This document shows, piece by piece, positions 7,554 through 13,858 of a DNA stretch of 33,499 nucleotides (its first letter is position 1; each line of letters opens with the position of its first letter). Source of the DNA: Pedosphaera sp. (GTDB lineage Bacteria; Verrucomicrobiota; Verrucomicrobiia; Limisphaerales; Pedosphaeraceae); contig JAQGPC010000199.1 in the NCBI GenBank assembly GCA_028293285.1, forward strand, positions 1 to 33,499, written 5' to 3'. Under the pieces are notes generated by a model that saw only the letters and a program-made list of their open reading frames with translations, had not been told where the DNA came from and made no database searches. The position numbers and the translations under genes were made by a program.

Positions 7554-9308
7554 TTAAGGCGTTATCGCCCGATAAAAACGATACGGATCTGCCGGCCCGC
7601 CGTTCGTATACGAGAGTTGCCCCAACGCATCTGAAACGACCGACGCCAGCGTCGTCCAATTCGTCGTCGCCAGATTCGTGCTGTACTGAACCCGATACGT
7701 CAGGCTCGGCGACCTCGTAAATTTAAGCACCTTGTTCGCTCCAGCCAAAGTAATGCTCGCCGAAGAAACCGTCATCGTCACCAATCCCGTCGCCGTGCCA
7801 CCGTGCGCATCGTTTACTACGTAATGAAAAGTGTCCGTTGCCAGATTGGCCGTTGCGCCATAAAGCACGTTGGTGCCGGACAAACTCACTGCCACTCCCA
7901 AGGCACTCGTCGCATCCACCGATTGCATCGTCAAAGCGTCCGAGTCCTGGTCCGTGTCATTCGCCAGCAAAGTGCTCACCGGAATCGTCACGGGTTGCCC
8001 CGCCGGATGATCAAACCGGTTCGCATTGGCCACTGGCGGATGGTTCGCCGCCGTGCTCACTACGGTCGTTGTTTTGTCCGTAATCGGCAATGAACCGTCA
8101 TTGGCCGTGATCGTAAAAAATGAAGTTTCCGAAAATCCGCGCGGCACCCGGTCCCGCGTCGGCTTGTAAACCATCGCGCGAAGGGCCACCGTGCACGAGG
8201 ACGCCGACCCCGTGTAAGTGTAAAACCCTCCGCCGAAGTTTATAAAACCACCCTGGGACGTGAAGGTTCCCTTCCCCGGATTATCCAATTGGACAGTTAC
8301 GGAAATCGTGACCCCGGGACTATAATCTCCAATCGCAACCCCTGAAAACGGGTTCAGACTCGCCGTATCCAACGTGGCCTGGTTGGTCACCGTTCCCGTG
8401 ATATACAGCAGGTTTTGGACTGGCGTCACCCCGGAGACATTTATTCCTGCGGCATATAAAGTTGCCGGTGTGCCAGTACCATCCAGGTTGGCCACCCGCA
8501 CGCAATTCCCACCGTTTCCGTCAGCGATATACATTTTTCCGTTGCTGACATCCAGGGCCAGCCCGTTCGGATTAGACATTGTGGCGGAACTGGCAAAAAG
8601 CGTCAGCGCGCCGGAGCCATTGTAATTCACCCGCAACACCCGCGCGGTGGAAAACGGCGAGGCATACGTAAAATAGATCTTCTGGTTGACCGTATCCGCC
8701 GCCACCGCAGTGACATTAAATCCCGCGCTATATAGGTTCGTTAGCGCCCCGGTGCCATTCAGGTTCCCCGCCAGCACGCCCGTCGCATCCGCCACAAATA
8801 ATTTGCCGGCGCTGACATCGATCGCAATCCCGTTGGCATTGCTGATGGCGCCTCCGTAAAAAATCGTCACCAATCCCGACCCGTTATAATTCACGCGCAT
8901 TACCTGGTCATTCACGCCCAAACTGCTGGAAGTGGTGAAATAAATCTTTTGATTGGCCGTGTCCAGGGCCAACGCGGAAATATTGATCCCCACATTCAAC
9001 AGGTTCGTTACCAAACCGGTCCCGTTTAAATTTCCCGCCCGGATGCAGTTCATCCCCGCCCCGTCGGCAACGAAAAATTTTCCCACTCCCATGTCCACGG
9101 CCACACCATTGGGATTGCTAAACGCCAGCGCGCCCGAAAAAATATTACTCCCCCCGTTGATGTCGTTCACATTCACCCGCATCACCCGGTCATTCGCCGG
9201 AATCGAACTCGACGTGGTGATGATCAACTGTTGCGCCGAAAGCCGGCCGGTCAACACCAGCAGCGCGGCCACTGCCAGCACAAACACACGGTTTAGATTC
9301 AGGTGCAT
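7554..9308 (-). CDS. Secreted beta-propeller (YWTD/NHL-like) protein with cadherin-like and C-terminal modules
   Basis: The protein is 584 residues with a signal peptide (VFVLAVAALLVLTGRLSAQ). Residues about 26-300 are three tandem units of about 90 residues, each with QKIYFT, VMRVNYNGSG, SNPNGLALDVS, KLFVAD and NLNGTG signatures typical of LDL-receptor class B/NHL six-bladed propellers (two blades per unit). A linker with VQLDNPGKGTF follows, then a cadherin-like/bacterial Ig domain at about 418-515 (NHPPVANANRFDHPAG, LLANDTDQDSDALTM). It ends in an about 60-residue module (YRVQYSTNLATTNWT to RFYRAITP) shared with other proteins in this window. It is likely an extracellular binding protein. 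It starts 53 bases after the last tail-collar gene on the same strand and is probably the fourth gene of that operon. Confidence 0.85.
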   Translation of the reverse strand: MHLNLNRVFVLAVAALLVLTGRLSAQQLIITTSSSIPANDRVMRVNVNDINGGSNIFSGALAFSNPNGVAVDMGVGKFFVADGAGMNCIRAGNLNGTGLVTNLLNVGINISALALDTANQKIYFTTSSSLGVNDQVMRVNYNGSGLVTIFYGGAISNANGIAIDVSAGKLFVADATGVLAGNLNGTGALTNLYSAGFNVTAVAADTVNQKIYFTYASPFSTARVLRVNYNGSGALTLFASSATMSNPNGLALDVSNGKMYIADGNGGNCVRVANLDGTGTPATLYAAGINVSGVTPVQNLLYITGTVTNQATLDTASLNPFSGVAIGDYSPGVTISVTVQLDNPGKGTFTSQGGFINFGGGFYTYTGSASSCTVALRAMVYKPTRDRVPRGFSETSFFTITANDGSLPITDKTTTVVSTAANHPPVANANRFDHPAGQPVTIPVSTLLANDTDQDSDALTMQSVDATSALGVAVSLSGTNVLYGATANLATDTFHYVVNDAHGGTATGLVTMTVSSASITLAGANKVLKFTRSPSLTYRVQYSTNLATTNWTTLASVVSDALGQLSYTNGGPADPYRFYRAITP

Positions 9309-9361
9309 GAAATGATAAATTGTTGACCGCTTAGTTGTTTACTCTCTCGGCTACCGGAATC

Positions 9362-9895
9362 CTAGTTCTGGCTGGGAAAAACGCCTTCGACAGCGATGAT
9401 AAATCTGACCGTGAGATACGGTTGCAGGTTATTATGCGGTTGCGCGCCGCCAGTGCTGCCGATCATCCCCGCATTCATCGTGCTGTTGGAGGATGTTTCA
9501 TATATTCCCGCACCGGAGCTTTCCGTCCCGGGAAAGTTATTTACCGGCGTCGTCTTCGTGGCCATCAACGCCTGGTTGGTCCCGGCACTCTGGCAGAGCA
9601 CTGCATGATTGTGGCCCGCCATTTGGTTGGTCGTGAGTGTCACCTCCTCCACGCCCGCGGCTTCTCCCAGCATATAACTGGTTCCGCTGCTCTGTCCCGC
9701 ATGGACGGGCACGCGTCCCCGCAAATCAGGCAATGCAAAAGTCTCCTGTCCATCCCCGCCATATGTTAGGCCGATCAGGTTGTACAAAGCGTCATACTGC
9801 GAAATGGGCAAAAGCCGTCCGTCGCACGGCATCCATCCTCGCGGCGTAAAGGTTCCCGCGAACATTTTTATTTCCGAAAGATAGGGGGTAGCCAT
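9362..9895 (-). CDS. Tail Collar domain protein (microcystin-dependent-protein-like), third of three
   Basis: The protein is 177 residues from ATG 9895 (MATPYLSEIKMFAGTFTPRGW). The frame stays open far upstream, but that part overlaps the preceding tail-collar gene and is meaningless. N-terminal collar signatures are GWMPCDGRLLPISQYDALYNLIG, TYGGDGQETFALPDLRGRVPVHAGQ, and the H-x-H pair in MAGHNHAV. A Gly/Ser/Ala-rich body is followed by the closing QPYLTVRFIIAVEGVFP. The family (PF07484 type) derives from phage short tail fibres and occurs as free-standing bacterial genes of largely unknown role. There is no signal peptide. The gap to the preceding gene is 14 bases. It is the most diverged of the three: CDGR replaces CNGQ, and HNNLQPYL replaces HENHQPYL. 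Confidence 0.9.
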   Translation of the reverse strand: MATPYLSEIKMFAGTFTPRGWMPCDGRLLPISQYDALYNLIGLTYGGDGQETFALPDLRGRVPVHAGQSSGTSYMLGEAAGVEEVTLTTNQMAGHNHAVLCQSAGTNQALMATKTTPVNNFPGTESSGAGIYETSSNSTMNAGMIGSTGGAQPHNNLQPYLTVRFIIAVEGVFPSQN

Positions 9896-9909
9896 AATTT
9901 GCGCTCGAT

Positions 9910-10452
9910 TTAAGTTCTGGGTGGAAACACTCCCTGCAAACAAATGATGTAGTTCAGCACCAGGTAAGGCTGGTGATTTTCGTGCCCCAAACCTCCGCCG
10001 CCAATGCCAACCATTTGCGGATTCATAATAGCGCCGCCGGTTGCCGTGGTTTGATAAATCCCCGAACCAGCGCTCTGCGTTGCGGGGAAACTGCCTGCCG
10101 GGTCCGCTTTGGTGCCATGTTGAAACTGGGCGCCCTGTGTGCCATTGCAATTTACCGAATGAGTGTGCGGCGGTATTTGCGTGGAATTAAGCGTAACAGC
10201 TTCTTCCCCTCCGGTTTGGCCCAGATCATAAATGCTCAATCCCGGCCTTTGTCCTTCAGAAATGGCCACCCGCCCGCGCAAATCAGGCAGCGCAAAAGTG
10301 CTTTGCCCATTGCCTCCATACGTAGTGCCGATAATGCTGAACAAAGCCGTGTTGGAGAAAATCATCAAAACCTGCCCGTTGCAAAATGCCCAGTTCTTTG
10401 GCGGAAAATTTCCTGCGAAAATTCGGATTTCTCCAACAAAAGGGTTGCTCAT
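9910..10452 (-). CDS. Tail Collar domain protein, second of three
   Basis: The protein is 180 residues, opening MSNPFVGEIRIFAGNFPPKN. It has the complete collar-domain pattern: WAFCNGQVLMIFSNTALFSI, TTYGGNGQSTFALPDLRGRV and the H-x-H pair PPHTHSV. The end HENHQPYLVLNYIICLQGVF carries the family's terminal QPYL-x2-NY-x-I pattern. It is the same length class as its two neighbours and about half-identical by eye, so the set arose by duplication. It has no secretion signal, so export would need another route or cytoplasmic assembly. No phage structural, lysis or integrase genes occur nearby, which makes a simple prophage remnant unlikely. Confidence 0.92.
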   Translation of the reverse strand: MSNPFVGEIRIFAGNFPPKNWAFCNGQVLMIFSNTALFSIIGTTYGGNGQSTFALPDLRGRVAISEGQRPGLSIYDLGQTGGEEAVTLNSTQIPPHTHSVNCNGTQGAQFQHGTKADPAGSFPATQSAGSGIYQTTATGGAIMNPQMVGIGGGGLGHENHQPYLVLNYIICLQGVFPPRT

Positions 10453-10506
10453 AAAATCATTTTCTTCGGTTTGCCAAAAAAATTACTTCTCTTTCCTTGC
10501 GCCACG

Positions 10507-11028
10507 TCAATTTACGGTCGGGTAAATGCCCCCGAGAGAGATGCAATAGTTCAGGGTTAAAAACGGTTGCCGGTTCTCGTGGGGTTGGTTGCCACCCGTA
10601 TTGCCAATCATCCCAGCCGCCATGGTATTATTCGCCGTCGCTTCATAAATTCCTGCCGAACTGCTGTTGGCTAATCCCGGGAAATTACCACTGGGATTCG
10701 CCTGCGCGCCGGTTGTGCTGTTGCAAGCCACCGCATGATTGTGCTGTGGAATTTGGTTGGTGGCCAACGTGGCCGATTCCGCGCCACCCCCCTGCCCTAA
10801 TGGATAACTACCCAACCCGGGTCCCTGCCCGAAATGCATCGCCACTTTTCCTTGCAGGTTCGGCAGGGCAAATGTTTGTTGTCCGTTGCCCCCATAAGTT
10901 GTGCCCAAAATGGAATACAACGCCTGGTTCTGGGCAATTACCATAACCTGGCCATTGCAAAGCGCCCACCCTTTCGGAGCGAACGTGCAGGCCATAAGTC
11001 TTATTTCACCAAAGAACGGTTGACTCAT
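10507..11028 (-). CDS. Tail Collar domain protein, first of three
   Basis: The protein is 173 residues, opening MSQPFFGEIRLMACTFAPKG and followed by WALCNGQVMVIAQNQALYSI, TTYGGNGQQTFALPNLQGKV and the H-x-H pair PQHNHAV. It ends HENRQPFLTLNYCISLGGIY. A good ribosome binding site (GAAGG, about nine bases before the ATG) makes this the best-supported start of the set. As the first gene of the minus-strand operon it follows a spacer with an 8-bp inverted repeat (11062-11083). The cytoplasmic fold is probably a trimeric fibre tip, by analogy with phage tail fibres. The substrate or partner is unknown. Confidence 0.92.
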   Translation of the reverse strand: MSQPFFGEIRLMACTFAPKGWALCNGQVMVIAQNQALYSILGTTYGGNGQQTFALPNLQGKVAMHFGQGPGLGSYPLGQGGGAESATLATNQIPQHNHAVACNSTTGAQANPSGNFPGLANSSSAGIYEATANNTMAAGMIGNTGGNQPHENRQPFLTLNYCISLGGIYPTVN

Positions 11029-11061
11029 TATATACCTTCAGGTTGATCTATTTTTTTATTA

Positions 11062-11083
11062 AACAGATTGCACCAAATCTGTT
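11062..11083. promoter_or_regulatory. Inverted repeat upstream of the tail-collar operon
   Basis: Perfect 8-base arms AACAGATT / AATCTGTT are separated by GCACCA, 34 bases before the first tail-collar ATG. No T-run follows on either strand, so a terminator is unlikely. It could be an operator or a leader hairpin. Confidence 0.4.
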
Positions 11084-11191
11084 CTTCGGCCCCGGGACGA
11101 TTTAATCTCTGGGAGCGTAGAACCTGGATAAGCTTTGTAAAGCATTAACCCAGTACAAACCACAGAATAATAATGCTTTCCATTGCCAAGT

Positions 11192-11207
11192 TGGCATTAA
11201 TTATGCA
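11192..11207 (+). promoter_or_regulatory. Weak sigma-54-like promoter candidate
   Basis: TTGGCATTAATTATGCA has the GG-N10-GC spacing of a -24/-12 element, 52 bases before the ATG at 11259. The -12 box is ATGC rather than TTGC, and no sigma-54 activator gene is in the window, so support is slight. Confidence 0.22.
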
Positions 11208-11258
11208 CAGAATTTCAGACTTGAATAGTATTGTCGTCCTACTATCTAATCGCCACCT

Positions 11259-12041
11259 ATGAGCACTCTCATTTCCCGTCGTAATGCCATTGCCAAAATT
11301 GCCGGTGGCGTGGCCTTGTCCGCCAGCATTTCCCCGTTGCTCGCTACGGAAGGTGAAAGCGCGAAGACCGTCCAGAAGATTCACCCTCTCGCCCGAACCA
11401 AACCCTCTTTGGAAGAACTGTGCAAAGTCGCTGTTGATCTCGGCCTGCCCTCGGTTGAATTGCAAGGGCCCAGCGACTGGCCCACTTTAAAAAAATTCGG
11501 TCTCACCTGCGGCTTGGCCAGCGGTGCCGATCTCGGGAAGCAACGCGGCTTCAGCCAGGTGGAGCACCACGAAAAGTTGATTGCCAGCTACAAGCAAATC
11601 ATCCCCCAACTTTCCAAGGCCGGCCTCACTAATCTCATTTGTTACTCCGGCGCGCGCGGTGGACTGGAAGTTGAAACCGCTTTGGCTGATTCCGCCACGG
11701 GAATCAAACAACTCCTGAAGCTGGCCGAAAAAAATAAAGTCACCCTTTACCTGGAGCTGACCAATAACAGCATCAATTCCAAGGATTACGATTCCGACTT
11801 CGGAACTCAATATTCCCAACTCGCTCAGCGTATCGGTTCCGACCGGTTTAAAATCCTGCAGGAAGTTTATCAACTGCAAACCGTGCCGCACAGCGCCGTG
11901 ACTGCCATGCAGAAACATCATCCTTATCTCGGCTACTATTATCCAGTCGGGTTGCCGAAAAAGGCTGAATTCGCCAAAGCTGCCACCATCGCCACGGACA
12001 GAATGCTCCAGCTAAACCGTGCCGTTAAGCTCCCCGTCTAA
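11259..12041 (+). CDS. Tat-exported, hydroxypyruvate-isomerase-like TIM barrel, probably degenerate
   Basis: The protein is 260 residues with a Tat-type signal (SRRNAIAK at 6-13, then a Gly/Ala/Ser-rich hydrophobic stretch). The body resembles the hydroxypyruvate isomerase/sugar phosphate isomerase barrel: NLICYSGARGG at 125-135 and LYLELTNNSINSKDY at 163-177 (Glu166 in the first metal-ligand position). Where active relatives have DIYHMQ this protein has EVYQLQ (202-207), and where they have GHYHTGG it has GYYYPVG (225-231). It stops before the usual last Glu strand, and about 40 residues of the barrel start appear to be missing relative to a typical 300-residue member. It may be non-catalytic or use altered chemistry. 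It lies divergent from the tail-collar operon, and its end overlaps the longest possible GNAT start. Confidence 0.75.
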   Translation: MSTLISRRNAIAKIAGGVALSASISPLLATEGESAKTVQKIHPLARTKPSLEELCKVAVDLGLPSVELQGPSDWPTLKKFGLTCGLASGADLGKQRGFSQVEHHEKLIASYKQIIPQLSKAGLTNLICYSGARGGLEVETALADSATGIKQLLKLAEKNKVTLYLELTNNSINSKDYDSDFGTQYSQLAQRIGSDRFKILQEVYQLQTVPHSAVTAMQKHHPYLGYYYPVGLPKKAEFAKAATIATDRMLQLNRAVKLPV

Positions 12042-12051
12042 CCAATTTCAC

Positions 12052-12564
12052 GTGACCGACGTAACGCTCCGGCCCGAAGTTCCCGAGGACGAAGCGTTCC
12101 TCTTCAAGTTATATTGCAGCACTCGAGCGGAGGAAATCGCTGCTTGGGATTGGCCCGACGCCCAACGGGAAATGTTTCTGAAAATGCAGTTCAACGGCCA
12201 ACGGCATTCCTATCATTCCCAATTTCCCGAAGCGGAACGCCACGTCATCCAATTCCAAAATGATCCCATTGGCCGATTGTTCCTTTCCAAAAGCCAAAAC
12301 GAAATCAAACTCGTTGATATTGCCTTATTGCCGGAACATCGGAATCAAGGCATCGGCACCACCCTCCTGCGCAACCTCCTGGCTGAAGCTGTTAACTCCA
12401 ACCAGAAAGTTCATCTTTACGTTCTAAAATCCAATCCGGCGCGGCACCTCAATCCGGCGCGGCACCTATATGTCCGCCTTGGATTTTCCAAGGTCGACGA
12501 AGACGAACTCTATTTTCAGATGGAGTGGACACCCCCAGTCCGCTCCGAACCAACCGCTCAGTAA
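12052..12564 (+). CDS. GNAT-family N-acetyltransferase with an in-frame hexapeptide duplication
   Basis: The start chosen is GTG 12052, giving VTDVTLRPEVPEDEAFLFKL, which fits the usual TLRP...EDE N-terminus of the family. An ATG at 12019 would add 11 residues and overlap the previous gene. The protein is about 170 residues. The acetyl-CoA loop is the LLPEHRNQGIGTTLL stretch (motif A, Q/R-x-x-G-x-G), and LYVRLGF is the usual motif B region. Just before it, NPARHL occurs twice in a row from an 18-base duplication. Family members acetylate amines on small molecules or proteins; the substrate here is unknown. The stop codon is two bases before the Nif11-like start, and the three genes 12052-13759 look translationally coupled. 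Confidence 0.88.
   Translation: MTDVTLRPEVPEDEAFLFKLYCSTRAEEIAAWDWPDAQREMFLKMQFNGQRHSYHSQFPEAERHVIQFQNDPIGRLFLSKSQNEIKLVDIALLPEHRNQGIGTTLLRNLLAEAVNSNQKVHLYVLKSNPARHLNPARHLYVRLGFSKVDEDELYFQMEWTPPVRSEPTAQ
12433..12468 (+). repeat. 18-base in-frame tandem duplication inside the GNAT gene
   Basis: AATCCGGCGCGGCACCTC is followed immediately by AATCCGGCGCGGCACCTA, 17 of 18 bases identical. The product reads NPARHLNPARHLY where relatives would have one copy before the Y-x-R-x-G-F motif. Confidence 0.95.
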
Positions 12565-12566
12565 TT

Positions 12567-12779
12567 ATGTCCCGCGAAAACTTCGAAACCTTTCGTCGCC
12601 TCGTTTTAACAGACCCGGCACTTCAGGAAAAATTACGCGCAGTTTCCGACCGTGAAACCTTTCGCATCCTGACTATCCAAATCGGCACAGAACTAGGTTT
12701 CGATTTCAACGCCGAAGAAGTCGAATCCGCTCTTAAAGATGGCCAGCGCGCCTGGATTGAAAGGTGGATACAGCAATGA
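12567..12779 (+). CDS. Nif11-domain small protein
   Basis: The protein is 70 residues from ATG 12567, two bases after the GNAT stop. The frame continues upstream, but that part lies inside the GNAT gene. The pattern MSRENFETFRRLVLTDPALQ, EKLRAVSDRETFRILTIQIG, then GFDFNAEEVESAL matches the Nif11 domain (PF07862 type), seen in nitrogen-fixation-linked proteins and as the leader of many RiPP precursors. Here the domain is nearly the whole protein. After it only about 13 residues remain (ending RAWIERWIQQ), with no Gly-Gly cleavage motif and no Cys/Ser/Thr-rich core. It may be an adaptor or docking protein for the neighbouring GNAT and sulfotransferase rather than a precursor. Its stop overlaps the next start (ATGA). 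Confidence 0.85.
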   Translation: MSRENFETFRRLVLTDPALQEKLRAVSDRETFRILTIQIGTELGFDFNAEEVESALKDGQRAWIERWIQQ

Positions 12780-13759
12780 CCGCAGCGCAAATGGCGGGTT
12801 GGACTCCCATCTGGATCGTGCCCCAGCCCACCGGCCCGCAGGTCGATTGGTGTCACCTGAATGGTCTTCGTTTTACTCATCCCTTCTTCAACGACACCAT
12901 CGAACACGCTGTCCGGCAGCCCTTCAACCTGCTCTTTCGCCAGTGCACCTCCATCGATTTGCTTGGCGAAATGTACGCAGCCCATCCCGGCCTGCATCCG
13001 ACCGGATTTATTTTTCACATGTCACGTTGCGGCTCGACGCTCATCTCGCAAATGCTCGCCGCCTTGCCGCAAAATCTCGTGCTTTCCGAGGCGGGACCCA
13101 TTGATGGCATTCTGCGCGCTAATTTGTGGAACCCAAAATTTGATGAACCACAGCGCATTATCTGGCTGCAATGGCTCGTGAGCGCGTTAGGCCAACCGCA
13201 ACAACCCGATCAAAAAAATTATTTCATCAAGTTCGATAGCTGGAACACCCTTGACCTCCCTCTCATTCACAAAGCCTTTCCAGATGTGCCCTGGATTTTT
13301 GTCTATCGTGAACCGGTCGAAGTCATTGTCTCCAACATGAAACAACTCGCTGGCAAAATGCTTCCCGGTGCAGTCCCACCTTCCCTCCTCGATTGCGATC
13401 TTGTCGCCACCCTGCAAATGTCGCGCGAAGAATATTGCGCCCGCGCTCTCGCCAAATATTGCCAAAGCGCCCTGGCTCATCACCAACAACATCCCGGCCT
13501 CTTCATCAACTACACCCAATTACCCGATGCCGTTCTTTCCTCCATCTCGAACTTCTTCAAAATGAAATGGACTCTTTCCGAAACTGAGCTCATGCTCAAA
13601 GCCACTCAATTCCACGTAAAAAATCCCTCACAACCCTTCATCCCCGATACCGACACCAAAACTCGCGCGGCCAGCGATCTCATCCGTCAAGTAGCTGGCC
13701 AATGGGTTCGACCACTCTATAACCGGCTTGAAGCTGTTCGTCAGAATCCGCTTAAGTAG
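12776..13759 (+). CDS. Sulfotransferase-like protein
   Basis: The protein is 327 residues from ATG 12776, which overlaps the Nif11-like stop by four bases; a GTG at 12764 is a less likely start. The P-loop-like HMSRCGSTL at 81-89 matches the 5'-phosphosulfate-binding loop of PAPS-dependent sulfotransferases, and VYREPVEVIVSN at 176-187 matches the 3'-phosphate-binding Arg/Ser segment. These families transfer sulfate from PAPS to hydroxyl or amine groups. Acceptor and localisation are unknown; there is no signal peptide or membrane segment. Tight coupling to a Nif11 protein and a GNAT suggests a modification cassette. Some bacterial relatives carry the P-loop without proven sulfotransferase activity, so activity is inferred. 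Confidence 0.85.
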   Translation: MTAAQMAGWTPIWIVPQPTGPQVDWCHLNGLRFTHPFFNDTIEHAVRQPFNLLFRQCTSIDLLGEMYAAHPGLHPTGFIFHMSRCGSTLISQMLAALPQNLVLSEAGPIDGILRANLWNPKFDEPQRIIWLQWLVSALGQPQQPDQKNYFIKFDSWNTLDLPLIHKAFPDVPWIFVYREPVEVIVSNMKQLAGKMLPGAVPPSLLDCDLVATLQMSREEYCARALAKYCQSALAHHQQHPGLFINYTQLPDAVLSSISNFFKMKWTLSETELMLKATQFHVKNPSQPFIPDTDTKTRAASDLIRQVAGQWVRPLYNRLEAVRQNPLK

Positions 13760-13773
13760 CGCCGGTTTTCCAA

Positions 13774-13795
13774 CCTGCTGTCAGCGAACAGCAGG
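13774..13795 (+). terminator. Hairpin after the sulfotransferase gene (weak terminator candidate)
   Basis: CCTGCTGT and ACAGCAGG form a perfect 8-bp stem around CAGCGA, 15 bases after the stop. No T-run follows, so it may only stabilise the transcript end. Confidence 0.35.
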
Positions 13796-13858
13796 AACCA
13801 GGTTACTTGCAGTCTATAATTAGCATTTCAGAATGTTTCACCTGACATCTTTGACCGA

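Noticed and set aside
7231-7557. 108-residue plus-strand open frame after the glycosidase-like gene
   Set aside because: It runs through an inverted repeat and a GC-rich palindromic repeat, and no recognisable protein emerges.
9362-11028. Prophage remnant or tailocin
   Set aside because: Only fibre-type tail-collar genes are present. There are no sheath, tube, baseplate, holin, endolysin, terminase or integrase genes, and no attachment-site repeats flank the region.
12567-12779. Classical RiPP precursor peptide
   Set aside because: No leader-core boundary, cleavage motif or modifiable core residues are visible after the Nif11 domain.
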